A stretch of 64,000 bases of DNA from Bradyrhizobium sp. ISRA430 (GCF_029909975.1 NZ_CP094516.1:2604001-2668000); one strand, 5' to 3'; counted from the first letter of the stretch, positions 35,665 through 44,752 are shown. Notes: a model not told the origin generated them from the letters alone. Translations and numbers: made by a program.

Positions 35665-36351
35665 ATGCAGCACATTCGCACCGCGAACGCCGTGACGGTT
35701 CGGCGCGACGACCCGGACGATGTCGTCGCGCGACTCGAGGAGGACATCATCTTCGGCCGTCTCGCGCCCGGCGCGCGCCTGACCGAAGACGCGCTGATGG
35801 CGCGCTACGGCACTTCGCGGCACTTCGTGCGCCAGGCGCTGATGGAGGCGGAGCGGCGCGGCATCGTCCGCCGCGAGAAGAATGTCGGTGCCACCGTGCG
35901 GTTCTACTCGGCCGAGGAGGTCCGGCAGATCTACGAGGTCCGGGAAATGTTGACGCGGCAGGCCGCGCTGATGATCCCGCTGCCCGCGCCGCAAAGCCTG
36001 ATCGACGTGCTCATTGAGCTGCAGCGGCAATATTGCGCCAGGGCCGAGTTGCAGGACCTGCGCGGCATTCACGAGACCAACGATGCCTTCCATGTCGCGC
36101 TGTTCGGCGCCTGCGGCAATCCCTATCTGGTACACTCGCTCCAGGACTACATGAACCTGACGCTGCCTATGCGCGCGAAGAATCTCGCCGACCGCGAGGG
36201 GCTGGCGCTGTCGAAGCGCCAGCACGAGCTGATGATCGAGCTGTTGAAGGGCCGCGATAGCTGGGCCCTGGCTCAGCTCTGCGTCGATCACATGCAGTTC
36301 AGCAAGTCGGATTATCTGAAGCGCATCGCGGAGGATAAGGCTGGGCGCTAG
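35665..36351 (+). CDS. GntR-family (FCD-domain) transcriptional regulator
   Basis: A 228-residue regulator of the FadR/FCD group. The N-terminal winged helix (VVARLEEDIIFGRLAPGARLTEDALMARYGTSRHFVRQALMEAERRGIVRREKNVGATV) is followed by a helical ligand-binding FCD domain. The candidate metal ligands of that domain are the Asp in IHETNDAFHVALF and later His residues. Such proteins usually sense acidic metabolites. It is divergent from the dehydratase–TRAP operon and probably represses it. Confidence 0.9.
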   Translation: MQHIRTANAVTVRRDDPDDVVARLEEDIIFGRLAPGARLTEDALMARYGTSRHFVRQALMEAERRGIVRREKNVGATVRFYSAEEVRQIYEVREMLTRQAALMIPLPAPQSLIDVLIELQRQYCARAELQDLRGIHETNDAFHVALFGACGNPYLVHSLQDYMNLTLPMRAKNLADREGLALSKRQHELMIELLKGRDSWALAQLCVDHMQFSKSDYLKRIAEDKAGR

Positions 36352-36526
36352 TTGGGCAATTTCCCGCCACGAGCGAGCCGCACACTCCTTGACGGAACGT
36401 CGCTGGCCTGGGCGCGTTGGAAGGCTTTAGCGAGATCGATTTGCCCAGCGGTGCTTCGGACGTGGCCGGATTTGCCTGAGCAGTTGCCGCCAAGCGAGGG
36501 CTGGCCTGGGCGAGCAGGTTTGAACA

Positions 36527-37720
36527 ATGAGGGTCTGCGGAGCGATGCGGGCCGGTTTGTTCATCGCCTTGATTGCGGCGGCCTGGCTCGGCGGACAGGT
36601 CCAGGACTGCCTCGCGCAAAAGCGGCCGCCCAATTCCCCGAGCGAGCTCGCGAAGGCGTCTCCGCGAAAAGAAGGCACTCCCAGGAAGGAAACGGGGCGA
36701 TCTGCGGACCCGTATACGGTGGGATTCGTAACCGGTACGCCGCAATGCACTGAATTCGGGATCGCTCAGGACATTGCGACCACGCTTGCTAGCGGCCAGG
36801 AGACCGGCCCTCATGGCGAGGTTGCTTTGCGGGTCCTGCCCATCGTGGGAAACGGCGGCGTCCGCAACGTCCTTGACGTGCTCACCCTCGCAGGTGCCGA
36901 CGTGGCAATCGCGCCTGTCGTCCTGGTTGACCGGCTTCGGGAGACGAGGACGTTCGGAGACATCTCTGACAAGCTTGCCTACATTGCCCCGCTCTATATC
37001 GAAGAGTTCCATCTTCTCGCGCGGCCGGAGATCGGAAGCCTGCCGGACCTGGCAGGAAAGAGGGTCAATCTCGGCGAAGACGGCAGTGCCGGCGCCGTCC
37101 TTGGCCGCGAGGTGTTGAACCGGCTGGGCGTGAAGATCAGCGAATCGAACCTGGGACCGGAGGCCGCGCTGGATGGTCTGCAGAAGGGCGACCTCTCCGC
37201 CGCTCTGCTGGTGTCAGGAAAACCGGTCAGCTTCCTGACGCATGCCCCGCAAGCCGGCGGTATTCACTTCCTGCCCATCCCCTATTCCCTGGAGCTGCTG
37301 CAGCAAGATTATCTGCCATCAACGCTCCGCCACGAAGACTACCCGAACATCATCGCCGCCGATGCGAACGTCGATACGATTGCGGTCAAATCTGCCCTCT
37401 TCGTCTACAACTGGCCGACCCGCAACGAGCGGTTTCGGCTGCTGGAATTGTTCGTCCAGACATTGTTCACGCGCTTTCCTGAATTTCTCGGCGACCAACA
37501 TCACCCTAAGTGGCGCGAGGTGAACCTGGCCGCGCTGCTCCCCGGATGGCGACGATTCCGACCGGCAGAGCGCTGGCTCCAGCAGCAATCGGGCGGCGAG
37601 GCCGCGCTTCGCAGGGCGTTCGGCCGATTCCTCGAGGGAAAGCCAACCGCCAATCCGCCCGACCGCGAAGAATTGTTCCGGGATTTCTTGCGCTGGCGAG
37701 AACGCAATCCGGCCAAGTGA
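36527..37720 (+). CDS. TAXI-type TRAP solute receptor-like protein (orphan)
   Basis: A 397-residue exported protein with a signal sequence (MRVCGAMRAGLFIALIAAAWLGGQ). The mature part resembles TAXI-family TRAP receptors: YTVGFVTGTPQCTEFGIAQDIATTL, VLPIVGNGGVRNVLDVLTLAGADVAIAPV and the LAYIAPLYIEEFHLLAR block. A linker rich in Pro, Lys and Ser (about 32–60) precedes the domain. The C terminus (about 340–397) is charged and not typical of TAXI. No DctMQ-type fused permease is adjacent, so it is an orphan receptor. The next gene, 34 bp on, encodes another exported protein, suggesting an operon. Confidence 0.78.
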   Translation: MRVCGAMRAGLFIALIAAAWLGGQVQDCLAQKRPPNSPSELAKASPRKEGTPRKETGRSADPYTVGFVTGTPQCTEFGIAQDIATTLASGQETGPHGEVALRVLPIVGNGGVRNVLDVLTLAGADVAIAPVVLVDRLRETRTFGDISDKLAYIAPLYIEEFHLLARPEIGSLPDLAGKRVNLGEDGSAGAVLGREVLNRLGVKISESNLGPEAALDGLQKGDLSAALLVSGKPVSFLTHAPQAGGIHFLPIPYSLELLQQDYLPSTLRHEDYPNIIAADANVDTIAVKSALFVYNWPTRNERFRLLELFVQTLFTRFPEFLGDQHHPKWREVNLAALLPGWRRFRPAERWLQQQSGGEAALRRAFGRFLEGKPTANPPDREELFRDFLRWRERNPAK

Positions 37721-37754
37721 GCAAACTTTGGCAAGCAAACCTCGGGAGGTGTCG

Positions 37755-38375
37755 ATGCGCAATGCGCTTGTAAGCGCAGCCCTGGTTGCGTTGCTCGCTT
37801 TGATCGCCGACGTGAGGCGTCCGGCCGCCCAGTTTGCTCCTTTCTCGCCACCAGCCTTCTCGCCACCAGCGCCGCAGACGCTCGCGCCGGCTGCGGCACC
37901 ACCCGCCGCGGCGCCACCGGCGGCGGCGCCAGCGGCCGGCAAGGTCGGGCAAACCAGGACAGCCTCTTACCGACGTGGCAAGGCGCACAGGAAGCACGAA
38001 GCGAAGCACGAAGCCGTTCGTCCGCCGCCAAATCAGCGGAAAATCGCCGAAAAAAACGGATACAAGCGGATCAGCGACCTCGTGAACTTCCCAAAATTCT
38101 TTCCGGGCCTCGGTATCATCTTCGTCAAGCCCGACACGTTGCCGCTGGGGCCGTTCCTGTGCTTCGATCGCAAGGATCGTTTGGTCGCGACGGTGTACAT
38201 GGTCCCGAACAAAGACATCGACGATCACAAGTCGTTGGAGGGAACGGGGTCCGCGGGATCAGTCGATCATGTCAGCTTCTACTTCAACCCGGGTCACCCC
38301 GGAGTGGATGTGCCGCACTATCATGTTGTGCTCTGGCACGTGACCAAACAGCAGGAAGCGCGCGTTGCGAAATGA
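37755..38375 (+). CDS. Exported protein of unknown function with Pro/Ala-rich linker
   Basis: A 206-residue secreted protein; the ATG at 37755 has a strong GGGAGGT site four bases upstream. It has a signal peptide (MRNALVSAALVALLALIADV), a Pro/Ala-rich low-complexity region (about 30–70), a basic stretch (YRRGKAHRKHEAKHEA), then a compact C-terminal domain of about 115 residues (NFPKFFPGLGIIFVKPDTLPLG, VDHVSFYFNPGHPGVDVPHYHVVLWHV). The His-rich end (VPHYHVVLWHV) could bind a metal. I do not recognise a named domain. It sits 34 bp after the orphan TAXI receptor and is likely cotranscribed with it. Confidence 0.75.
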   Translation: MRNALVSAALVALLALIADVRRPAAQFAPFSPPAFSPPAPQTLAPAAAPPAAAPPAAAPAAGKVGQTRTASYRRGKAHRKHEAKHEAVRPPPNQRKIAEKNGYKRISDLVNFPKFFPGLGIIFVKPDTLPLGPFLCFDRKDRLVATVYMVPNKDIDDHKSLEGTGSAGSVDHVSFYFNPGHPGVDVPHYHVVLWHVTKQQEARVAK

Positions 38376-38462
38376 TGCGCTTCGACGATGCGAGTCGGTC
38401 TCTCCCTGCTGAAAAGCAGGTGAATGTCCGGCCCGCACCGCGTCAACTATTACTCGTCCGCC

Positions 38463-39287
38463 CTAGCGCTTCGTCCAGTCGATGATCCGGCTCGGATCGG
38501 CATCGAACTCCATGCTGCAGAACGTGCCGCCCTGAAAATAGTCGCCGACCGGGTCCGGCTTCAGTTTGGCCTGCTCGGCCATCGCGTGCTGCCAGAAATC
38601 CTCGGCGCGGCCCGTCGGGCGATAGCCGAACTCGTAGGCGCGGTGGTTGTCCCACCACGCGCGCTCGTTCAGCGAGGCACCGTAGAAGATCTCGAAATGG
38701 ATGTCGGGATGTTCGAGCCCGATGCGGCAGAGTTGCACGAGGTCTTCCGGCTTCAGCCAGATCGCGAGCCGACGATGATCGAGCGGCATCTCGCCGAAAT
38801 TGCCGATGCGGATGCAGGTCACTTGCAGCCCATGCTTGTCGGCATAGAGCGCACCGACCGCTTCGCCGAACACCTTGCTGACGCCATAGCGGCCGTCGGG
38901 ACGCGGGGTCACGTCGGTGCCGATCTTGTGGTGGCGGGGGTAGAAGCCGACCGCGTGGTTGGATGAGGCGAAGACCACGCGCTTGACGCCCTTCTTGCGC
39001 GCCGCCTCGAACAAATTGTAGCCGCCGATGATGTTGGCCTGGAGGATATCGTCCCAGGAGCCTTCGACCGAATAGCCGCCGAAATGCAGGATGCCGTCGA
39101 CGCCCTCGCAGATCGCCTCGCATTGCGCCAGATCGGACAGGTCGGCCGCCTTGAACTTCTCGTTCGGGGCGAGATTGGCGGGCGGCTTGATGTCAGAGAG
39201 CAGGAGATCCGGATAGATCGGCGGCAGCAACTTACGCAAGCTCGAGCCGATTCCCCCTGAAGCTCCAGTCATCAAAATGCGCGGCAT
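38463..39287 (-). CDS. NAD-dependent uronate dehydrogenase-like epimerase/dehydratase
   Basis: A 274-residue short-chain (extended SDR) enzyme. The cofactor loop is GASGGIG (8–14), and the catalytic set is S109 (ASSNHAVGFYPR), Y134 and K138 (GRYGVSKVFGE). The SSNHAVGFYPRHH stretch and the short length resemble bacterial uronate dehydrogenases, which oxidise glucuronate or galacturonate to aldarolactones. It is divergent from an SMP-30 lactonase gene 90 bp away, which fits lactone hydrolysis as the next step. Other SDR epimerases cannot be fully excluded. Confidence 0.8.
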   Translation of the reverse strand: MPRILMTGASGGIGSSLRKLLPPIYPDLLLSDIKPPANLAPNEKFKAADLSDLAQCEAICEGVDGILHFGGYSVEGSWDDILQANIIGGYNLFEAARKKGVKRVVFASSNHAVGFYPRHHKIGTDVTPRPDGRYGVSKVFGEAVGALYADKHGLQVTCIRIGNFGEMPLDHRRLAIWLKPEDLVQLCRIGLEHPDIHFEIFYGASLNERAWWDNHRAYEFGYRPTGRAEDFWQHAMAEQAKLKPDPVGDYFQGGTFCSMEFDADPSRIIDWTKR

Positions 39288-39377
39288 GTCTTTCCTCGTC
39301 GGTAGTGACCGATTTGCGGTCGTAGGTCTCTAATGATAGCAGACTTGGGCAGAGGGAACGCAATAACGAGAACTGCA

Positions 39378-40373
39378 ATGAGCGATGCATCGTCCCACAC
39401 CCAAGAACGGCCTCAAGGTGAAAGGCCTCAAGGCTGGCGGCCGGCGACCTATTACCCCGATCCGGCGATTCATGCACTCGATCCCCGTTTCGAAAAATAC
39501 TGGTTGAAGCTCTCGGCCGTGGAACGGCTTGCCACCGGCCTGCGCTGGGCCGAGGGCCCGGTGTGGTTCGGCGATGGGCGATATCTCCTGTGCAGCGACA
39601 TTCCGAACCAGCGCATCATCAAATGGGAGGAGGAGACCGGCGCCGTCAGCGTCTATCGCAAGCCCTCCAATTTCGCCAACGGCAACACGCGCGACCGCCA
39701 GGGCCGGCTGATCACCTGCGAGCACGGCGGCCGGCGCGTGGTGCGCACCGAATATGACGGCGAGATCACGGTGCTGATGGATTCCTTTGACGGCAAGCGG
39801 TTGAACTCGCCGAACGACGTCGTGGTGAAGTCCGACGGATCGATCTGGTTCACCGACCCCACTTTCGGCCTGCTCGGCAATTACGAGGGCTACAAGGCCG
39901 AGTCCGAGATCGATCCGAACGTCTATCGGCTCGATCCTGCAAGCGGCAAGGCGACCATTGTTGCCGAGGGCGTGCTTGGGCCAAACGGACTGTGCTTCTC
40001 GCCGGACGAGAAGATCCTCTACGTCGTGGAGTCGCGTGGGCTGCCGAACCGCAAGATCCTCGCCTATGACGTCTCACCCGACGGCACCACGATCTCCAAC
40101 AAGCGCGTGTTCATCGATGCAGGTCCCGGCACGCCGGACGGCATGCGCTGCGACATCGACGGCAATCTCTGGTGCGGCTGGGGCATGGGCGATCCCGAGC
40201 TCGACGGCGTCGTGGTCTTCGCGCCCGACGGCGTCATGATCGGCCGCATCGCGCTGCCCGAGCGCTGCGCCAACCTCTGCTTCGGCGGCGTCAAGCGCAA
40301 CCGCCTGTTCATGGCGGCGAGCCAGTCGATCTATGCGCTGTACGTGAACACGCAAGGCGCGGTCGGCGGGTAG
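39378..40373 (+). CDS. SMP-30/gluconolactonase-family lactonase
   Basis: A 331-residue beta-propeller lactonase starting at ATG 39378 (MSDASSHTQERP); an earlier in-frame ATG at 39333 lies in the divergent promoter region. Family metal-ligand motifs are visible: WAEGPVWF (Glu), LNSPNDVVVKSDGSIWFTDP (Asn/Asp) and GPNGLCFSPDEKILYVVES. It likely opens a sugar lactone, probably the product of the divergent uronate dehydrogenase. It is followed by a terminator hairpin at 40460–40500. Confidence 0.87.
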   Translation: MSDASSHTQERPQGERPQGWRPATYYPDPAIHALDPRFEKYWLKLSAVERLATGLRWAEGPVWFGDGRYLLCSDIPNQRIIKWEEETGAVSVYRKPSNFANGNTRDRQGRLITCEHGGRRVVRTEYDGEITVLMDSFDGKRLNSPNDVVVKSDGSIWFTDPTFGLLGNYEGYKAESEIDPNVYRLDPASGKATIVAEGVLGPNGLCFSPDEKILYVVESRGLPNRKILAYDVSPDGTTISNKRVFIDAGPGTPDGMRCDIDGNLWCGWGMGDPELDGVVVFAPDGVMIGRIALPERCANLCFGGVKRNRLFMAASQSIYALYVNTQGAVGG

Positions 40374-40382
40374 TCCCTCCTC

Positions 40383-40455
40383 CGTCATTGCGAGGAGCTC
40401 TTGCGACGAAGCAATCCAGACTGTCTCCGCGGAAGGATTCTGGATTGCTTCGCTT
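40383..40455. repeat. CGTCATTGCGAG-type inverted repeat, right arm truncated
   Basis: It begins CGTCATTGCGAGGAGCTC, then GAAGCAATCCAGA, a spacer, and TTCTGGATTGCTTCGCTT; the right arm stops before its final GCGCTCGCAATGACG. It is a decayed relative of 25436–25516 and 48478–48557. Confidence 0.75.
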
Positions 40456-40459
40456 AATC

Positions 40460-40500
40460 GAACGACAACGCCGGAGCGACTTCCCGCTCCGGCGTCGTTC
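40460..40500. terminator. Bidirectional hairpin terminator between convergent genes
   Basis: A long stem pairs GAACGA plus CGCCGGAGCG with CGCTCCGGCG plus TCGTTC, with a three-base bulge on the left arm and a six-base loop. It lies between the convergent SMP-30 and aldehyde dehydrogenase genes. There is no clear T run, so efficiency is uncertain. Confidence 0.6.
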
Positions 40501-40513
40501 CGGACAGTAACGC

Positions 40514-41944
40514 TTACGCCGCGTTGAAGCCGGCGACCGCCTTCACCTCGAGGAAGTCCTCGAGGCCGTACTTGCCCCACTCGCGGCCGTTGCCCGACTG
40601 CTTGTAGCCGCCGAACGGCGCGGTGCGGTCATTCGGCACGCCCTGGAGGTTGACGTTGCCGGCACGGATCTGGCGCGCGACCTTCTTGGCATTCTCGACC
40701 GTGTCGGCCGAGACGTAGCCGGCAAGACCGTAGGGCGTATCGTTGGCGATGCGCACGGCATCGGCCTCGTCCTTGGCGCCGATGATGGTGAGCACCGGCC
40801 CGAAGATCTCCTCGCGGGCGATCGTCATCTCATTGGTGACGTCGGCAAAGATGGTCGGGCGGACATAGAAGCCCTTGTTGACGCCTTCGGGCAGGCCCGG
40901 GCCGCCGGCGACGAGCGTTGCGCCCTCGTCGATGCCCTTCTTGATCAGCGCCTGGATCTTGTCCCACTGGCCGCGGTTGACGACGGGGCCGATGGTGGTG
41001 CCCTCGGCGCGCGGATCGCCGGCCTTGGTCTTGTCGGCGACCGCCTTCGCGATCGCGGCGACTTCCTTCATCTTCGACAGCGGCACGATCATGCGCGAGG
41101 GCGCGTTGCAGGACTGGCCCGAATTGTTGAACATGTGCATCACGCCGCCGGTCACCGCCTTCGTGAGGTCCGCACCTTCGAGGATGACGTTCGGCGACTT
41201 GCCGCCGAGCTCCTGGCTGACGCGCTTCACGGTCGGAGCCGCGCGCTTGGCGACATCGATGCCGGCGCGGGTCGAGCCGGTGAACGAGATCATGTCGATG
41301 TCGGGATGCTCGCTCATGGCAGCGCCGACCTCGGGGCCGAGGCCGTTGACGAGGTTGAACACGCCCATCGGCACGCCGGCTTCATGGAGGATCTCCGCGA
41401 AGATCAGCGCCGAGGTCGGCGTGAACTCGGACGGCTTGAGGATCATGGTGCAGCCGGCAGCGAGCGCGGGCGCGACCTTGCAGGCGATCTGGTTGAGCGG
41501 CCAGTTCCAGGGCGTGATCATGCCGACGACACCGACCGGCTCGCGCAGCACCATGGCGGTGCCAGCGGGTTCCTCGAAGTGATAGTTCTTGAGCACGTCG
41601 AGCGTGGTCATGAGGTGACCGAGGCCGGCGCCGGCCTGGAGCTTCTCCGCCATCGGCAGCGGTGCGCCCATCTCGTCGGAGACGGCCGCGCCGATTTCCT
41701 TGAGACGGCCCTTGTAGACCTCGATGATCTTGGAGAGCAGCGCGACGCGCTCCTCGCGGCTGGTCTGGGAGTAAGTCTGGAAGGCGCGCTTGGCGGCCGC
41801 AACGGCCTTGTCAACGTCGGCCTTGGAGCCGAGCGCAACCTCGTACATCGCCTCTTCCGTCGCCGGATTGACGACGGGCGTGGACTTCTTGACGGCGGGA
41901 TCGACCCAGGCGCCGTCGATGTAGAATTGCATGCGATTGACCAT
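40514..41944 (-). CDS. NAD(P)-dependent aldehyde dehydrogenase
   Basis: A 476-residue member of the aldehyde dehydrogenase superfamily, with the start chosen at 41944 (MVNRMQFYIDG); an open stretch upstream lacks similarity. Catalytic residues are N147 (ITPWNWP), E245 (VSQELGGKSPN) and C279 (NNSGQSCNAPSR). The cofactor loop FTGSTRAG is also present. Near the uronate dehydrogenase and lactonase, it could oxidise a semialdehyde (for example 2-oxoglutarate semialdehyde) at the end of a sugar-acid route. The family is too broad to prove that. Confidence 0.9.
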   Translation of the reverse strand: MVNRMQFYIDGAWVDPAVKKSTPVVNPATEEAMYEVALGSKADVDKAVAAAKRAFQTYSQTSREERVALLSKIIEVYKGRLKEIGAAVSDEMGAPLPMAEKLQAGAGLGHLMTTLDVLKNYHFEEPAGTAMVLREPVGVVGMITPWNWPLNQIACKVAPALAAGCTMILKPSEFTPTSALIFAEILHEAGVPMGVFNLVNGLGPEVGAAMSEHPDIDMISFTGSTRAGIDVAKRAAPTVKRVSQELGGKSPNVILEGADLTKAVTGGVMHMFNNSGQSCNAPSRMIVPLSKMKEVAAIAKAVADKTKAGDPRAEGTTIGPVVNRGQWDKIQALIKKGIDEGATLVAGGPGLPEGVNKGFYVRPTIFADVTNEMTIAREEIFGPVLTIIGAKDEADAVRIANDTPYGLAGYVSADTVENAKKVARQIRAGNVNLQGVPNDRTAPFGGYKQSGNGREWGKYGLEDFLEVKAVAGFNAA

Positions 41945-42090
41945 CTTTGACCTCTTCTTGGGGGCATGGAGGGGGCGTTTCGGCAGGCATCCTCGCACGA
42001 AAGCGTCAGCAGTTGAACCCGCCATATGCGGAGCCAGCGTTGCGGCGGACGGAATATGGAGCGCGTCGCGAAGGGAGGCAAGCGCGGCCA

Positions 42091-42247
42091 TGGGTCCCGG
42101 CTCAGCGTCGCGACATTTCATGTCGCGCCGCGTCCAGGACACGAGATTGTACCGAGCCCAACCACTCTCGTGCCCGGACGCAGCGCAGCGCTTCCCTGGC
42201 GATGCGAAGCATTGTCCAGTAGCGGTGCGCTGCTGAGCCGGGGCCCA
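42091..42247. repeat. MITE-like dispersed element with terminal inverted repeats
   Basis: A 157-bp element bounded by TGGGTCCCGGCTCAGCG on the left and the complement of TGGGCCCCGGCTCAGCAGCG on the right. It contains an internal perfect hairpin CGCGACAT-TTC-ATGTCGCG at 42109–42127. It has no coding capacity and fills half of the 312-bp gap between the aldehyde dehydrogenase and the transketolase-like gene. The remaining 146 bp upstream of the aldehyde dehydrogenase start should hold its promoter; I see no clear motif there. Confidence 0.75.
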
Positions 42248-42256
42248 TGCGAACGA

Positions 42257-44620
42257 TCACACCGCCATCTTGCGATGGAGCACCGGCGCGCCGGTGGTGA
42301 GGCTTTCGGCCGCATCGATGATGGCGTTGGCGTCGATGCCGTAGTGGCGATAGAGGTCGGCGATCGCGCCGGTCTGGCCAAACCGCTCGACGCCGAGCGC
42401 CTCGACGCGATGTCCGCGGACGCTGCCGAGCCAGCCGAGTGCCGCCGGATGGCCGTCGATTACGGTCACGATGCCACAGTCGCGCGGCAGCGGTGCCAGC
42501 AGCTTTTCGATGTGGCTCAAGTGCTGCACGCCGCGATGATCGCGCCGCAACTTTCGCGCGGCAGTCCAGCCTGCGTGGAGGCGGTCCGCCGAGGTGATTG
42601 CGAGCAGGCCGATGTCGCGCCGGCTCTCGCCGATGAAGCCGGTCGCCTCGATCGCTTCCGGCGCGATCGCACCGGTATAGGCGATCACGACCTCGGCATT
42701 GGGACCGGGCTTGCGCAGCCAATAGCCGCCGTCGGTGATGCCCTTCGCCAACTCGGGCGTCATGATCCGCTGCGCCTGCTCGATCGTGCGCGTCGAGAGC
42801 CTCAAGTAAACCGAGCCGCCCTCGCCCGCATCGCGCTGCATGTGGTCAAAACCCCAGCCCATGATCACGGCGAGCTCGTCGACGAAAGCCGGCTCGAACG
42901 AGGCGAGTCCATCCTGCGCCATGCCGATCAGCGGCGTCGCGATCGACTGATGCGCGCCGCCCTCGGGCGCGAGCGTGATGCCGGACGGCGTCGCCGCCAC
43001 CATGAAGCGCGCATCCTGGTAGCAGGCATAGTTCAGCGCATCGAGGCCGCGCTCGATGAAGGGATCGTAGAGCGTGCCGACCGGCAGCAGCCGCTCGCCG
43101 TTGATCTGATGCGACAGACCGAGCGCCGAGAGCATGATGAACAGATTCATCTCGGCGATGCCGAGCTCGAGATGCTGGCCCTTGGGCGACGCATCCCAAT
43201 TATAGGTGGAGGGAATTTTCTCGCTGCGGAATAGGTCCGCCTTCTCGGCGCGCGCGAACAGGCCGCGTCGGTTCACCCAGGGACCGAGATTGGTCGAGAC
43301 GGTGACGTCAGGTGAGGTCGTCACGATGCGCTTGGCAAGCTCGCTGCCGCTGCGCGCGATCTCGTTCAGCACGAGGCCAAAGCCCTGCTGGGTCGACATC
43401 TGCGGCGACGGCTTGAAGGTGAGCTGCGACGGCACCTCGACTGCGGGCGCGGTCAGCCGGCGGCCGTCCTGGTTGAATGGCACGCGCGCGAGGAACGCTT
43501 CGAGCTCGGCAGCATCCTGCGAAAGACCTTCGAACTTGTCCCACTCGTGGCCGGGCCGGATGTCCTGGCTCGCGCGCCACTTCTCCATCTGCGCGACCGT
43601 CATGAGGCCGGCGTGGTTGTCCTTGTGGCCCTGGAACGGCAGGCCGACACCCTTAATGGTGTAGGCGATGAAGCAGACGGGGCGATCGTGATCGATGGAT
43701 TCGAACGCCTCCAGCATGCTCGCCATGTCGTGGCCGCCGAGGTTCGACATCAGCGCCAAGAGCTCGTCGTCGCTGCGGCGGTCGATCAGCTTCGTGATCG
43801 GGCCCTGATCGCCGATCTCGTCGTGCAGGTGCTTGCGGAACGCCGCGCCACCCTGGAAGCACAGCGCCGCATAGAGCGCGTTCGGGCAATTGTCGATCCA
43901 GGTTTTCAACGCCTCGCCGCCGGGCTCGGCGAAGGCCTCGCGCATCAAGCGGCCGTATTTCACGATCATCACGTCCCAGCCGAAATTGCGGAACATGGTC
44001 TCGAACTTTTCCCAGAGCCCTTCGCGCACGACGGCATCTAGCGACTGACGGTTATAGTCGACCACCCACCAAGTGTTGCGCAGGCCGTGCTTCCAGCCCT
44101 CCGCGAGCGCCTCGAAGATGTTGCCCTCGTCCATCTCGGCGTCGCCGACCAGCGCGATCATCCGTCCCTCGCGGCGGTCCTTCATCCAGCCATGTGACTT
44201 GACGTAGTCCTGCACCAGCGAGGCGAACAGCGTCTGCGCAACACCGAGGCCGACCGAACCGGTCGAGAAGTCGACGTCGTCGATATCCTTGGTGCGCGAA
44301 GGATAGGACTGCGCGCCCTTGAAGCCGCGGAAATTCTCCAGCTTCTCGCGAGTCTGCCGGCCGAACAGATACTGGATGGCGTGGAACACCGGGCTCGCAT
44401 GCGGCTTCACGGCGACGCGGTCCTCTGGTTTCAGCACCGAGAAATAGAGCGCCGACATGATGGTGGCGAGCGAGGCGGATGAGGCCTGGTGGCCGCCGAC
44501 CTTGAGGCCGTCCGCGTTCAGACGAATGTGGTTGGCGTGATGGATCGTCCACGACGACAGCCACAGCACCTTGCGGCTCAGTGCGGACAGGGTTTCGAGG
44601 CGGGCGGAATCGACGGGCAT
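42257..44620 (-). CDS. AceE/transketolase-like ThDP enzyme (2-oxoacid dehydrogenase E1 type)
   Basis: A 787-residue ThDP enzyme. The ThDP motif is seen in LVGDAEMDEGNIFEALAEGWKH...VVDYNRQSLD, and the second half carries LGIAEMNLFIMLSALGLSHQ and LAPEGGAHQSIATPLIGM. Motif details (GDAEMDEG, NRQSLD, EFFEKF-like) are closer to homodimeric pyruvate dehydrogenase E1 than to true transketolase. I use the ATG at 44620 (MPVDSARLE), which has GGGAG seven bases upstream; one at 44638 is also in frame. It is divergent from an Lrp-family regulator, as reported for the alpha-ketobutyrate dehydrogenase MdeB and its Lrp-type regulator MdeR in Pseudomonas. The substrate is inferred only. Confidence 0.82.
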   Translation of the reverse strand: MPVDSARLETLSALSRKVLWLSSWTIHHANHIRLNADGLKVGGHQASSASLATIMSALYFSVLKPEDRVAVKPHASPVFHAIQYLFGRQTREKLENFRGFKGAQSYPSRTKDIDDVDFSTGSVGLGVAQTLFASLVQDYVKSHGWMKDRREGRMIALVGDAEMDEGNIFEALAEGWKHGLRNTWWVVDYNRQSLDAVVREGLWEKFETMFRNFGWDVMIVKYGRLMREAFAEPGGEALKTWIDNCPNALYAALCFQGGAAFRKHLHDEIGDQGPITKLIDRRSDDELLALMSNLGGHDMASMLEAFESIDHDRPVCFIAYTIKGVGLPFQGHKDNHAGLMTVAQMEKWRASQDIRPGHEWDKFEGLSQDAAELEAFLARVPFNQDGRRLTAPAVEVPSQLTFKPSPQMSTQQGFGLVLNEIARSGSELAKRIVTTSPDVTVSTNLGPWVNRRGLFARAEKADLFRSEKIPSTYNWDASPKGQHLELGIAEMNLFIMLSALGLSHQINGERLLPVGTLYDPFIERGLDALNYACYQDARFMVAATPSGITLAPEGGAHQSIATPLIGMAQDGLASFEPAFVDELAVIMGWGFDHMQRDAGEGGSVYLRLSTRTIEQAQRIMTPELAKGITDGGYWLRKPGPNAEVVIAYTGAIAPEAIEATGFIGESRRDIGLLAITSADRLHAGWTAARKLRRDHRGVQHLSHIEKLLAPLPRDCGIVTVIDGHPAALGWLGSVRGHRVEALGVERFGQTGAIADLYRHYGIDANAIIDAAESLTTGAPVLHRKMAV

Positions 44621-44701
44621 GGCACGGCTCCCGGACATAACGCCCCGATGATACGCCCGGGAGCGGCGCCAAACTTCTCAATTTTTCGCGCCATACCTCC
44701 C

Positions 44702-44715
44702 GATATTGGGATATC
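44702..44715. promoter_or_regulatory. Palindromic Lrp-type operator candidate
   Basis: GATAT-TGGG-ATATC, perfect 5-bp arms, AT-rich, in the 132-bp gap between the divergent E1-like and Lrp genes. It is a candidate site for the adjacent Lrp protein controlling both genes. Confidence 0.5.
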
Positions 44716-44752
44716 TTACCAATGGAGAGCTCGTAGAACAGGTTTCATTCCA

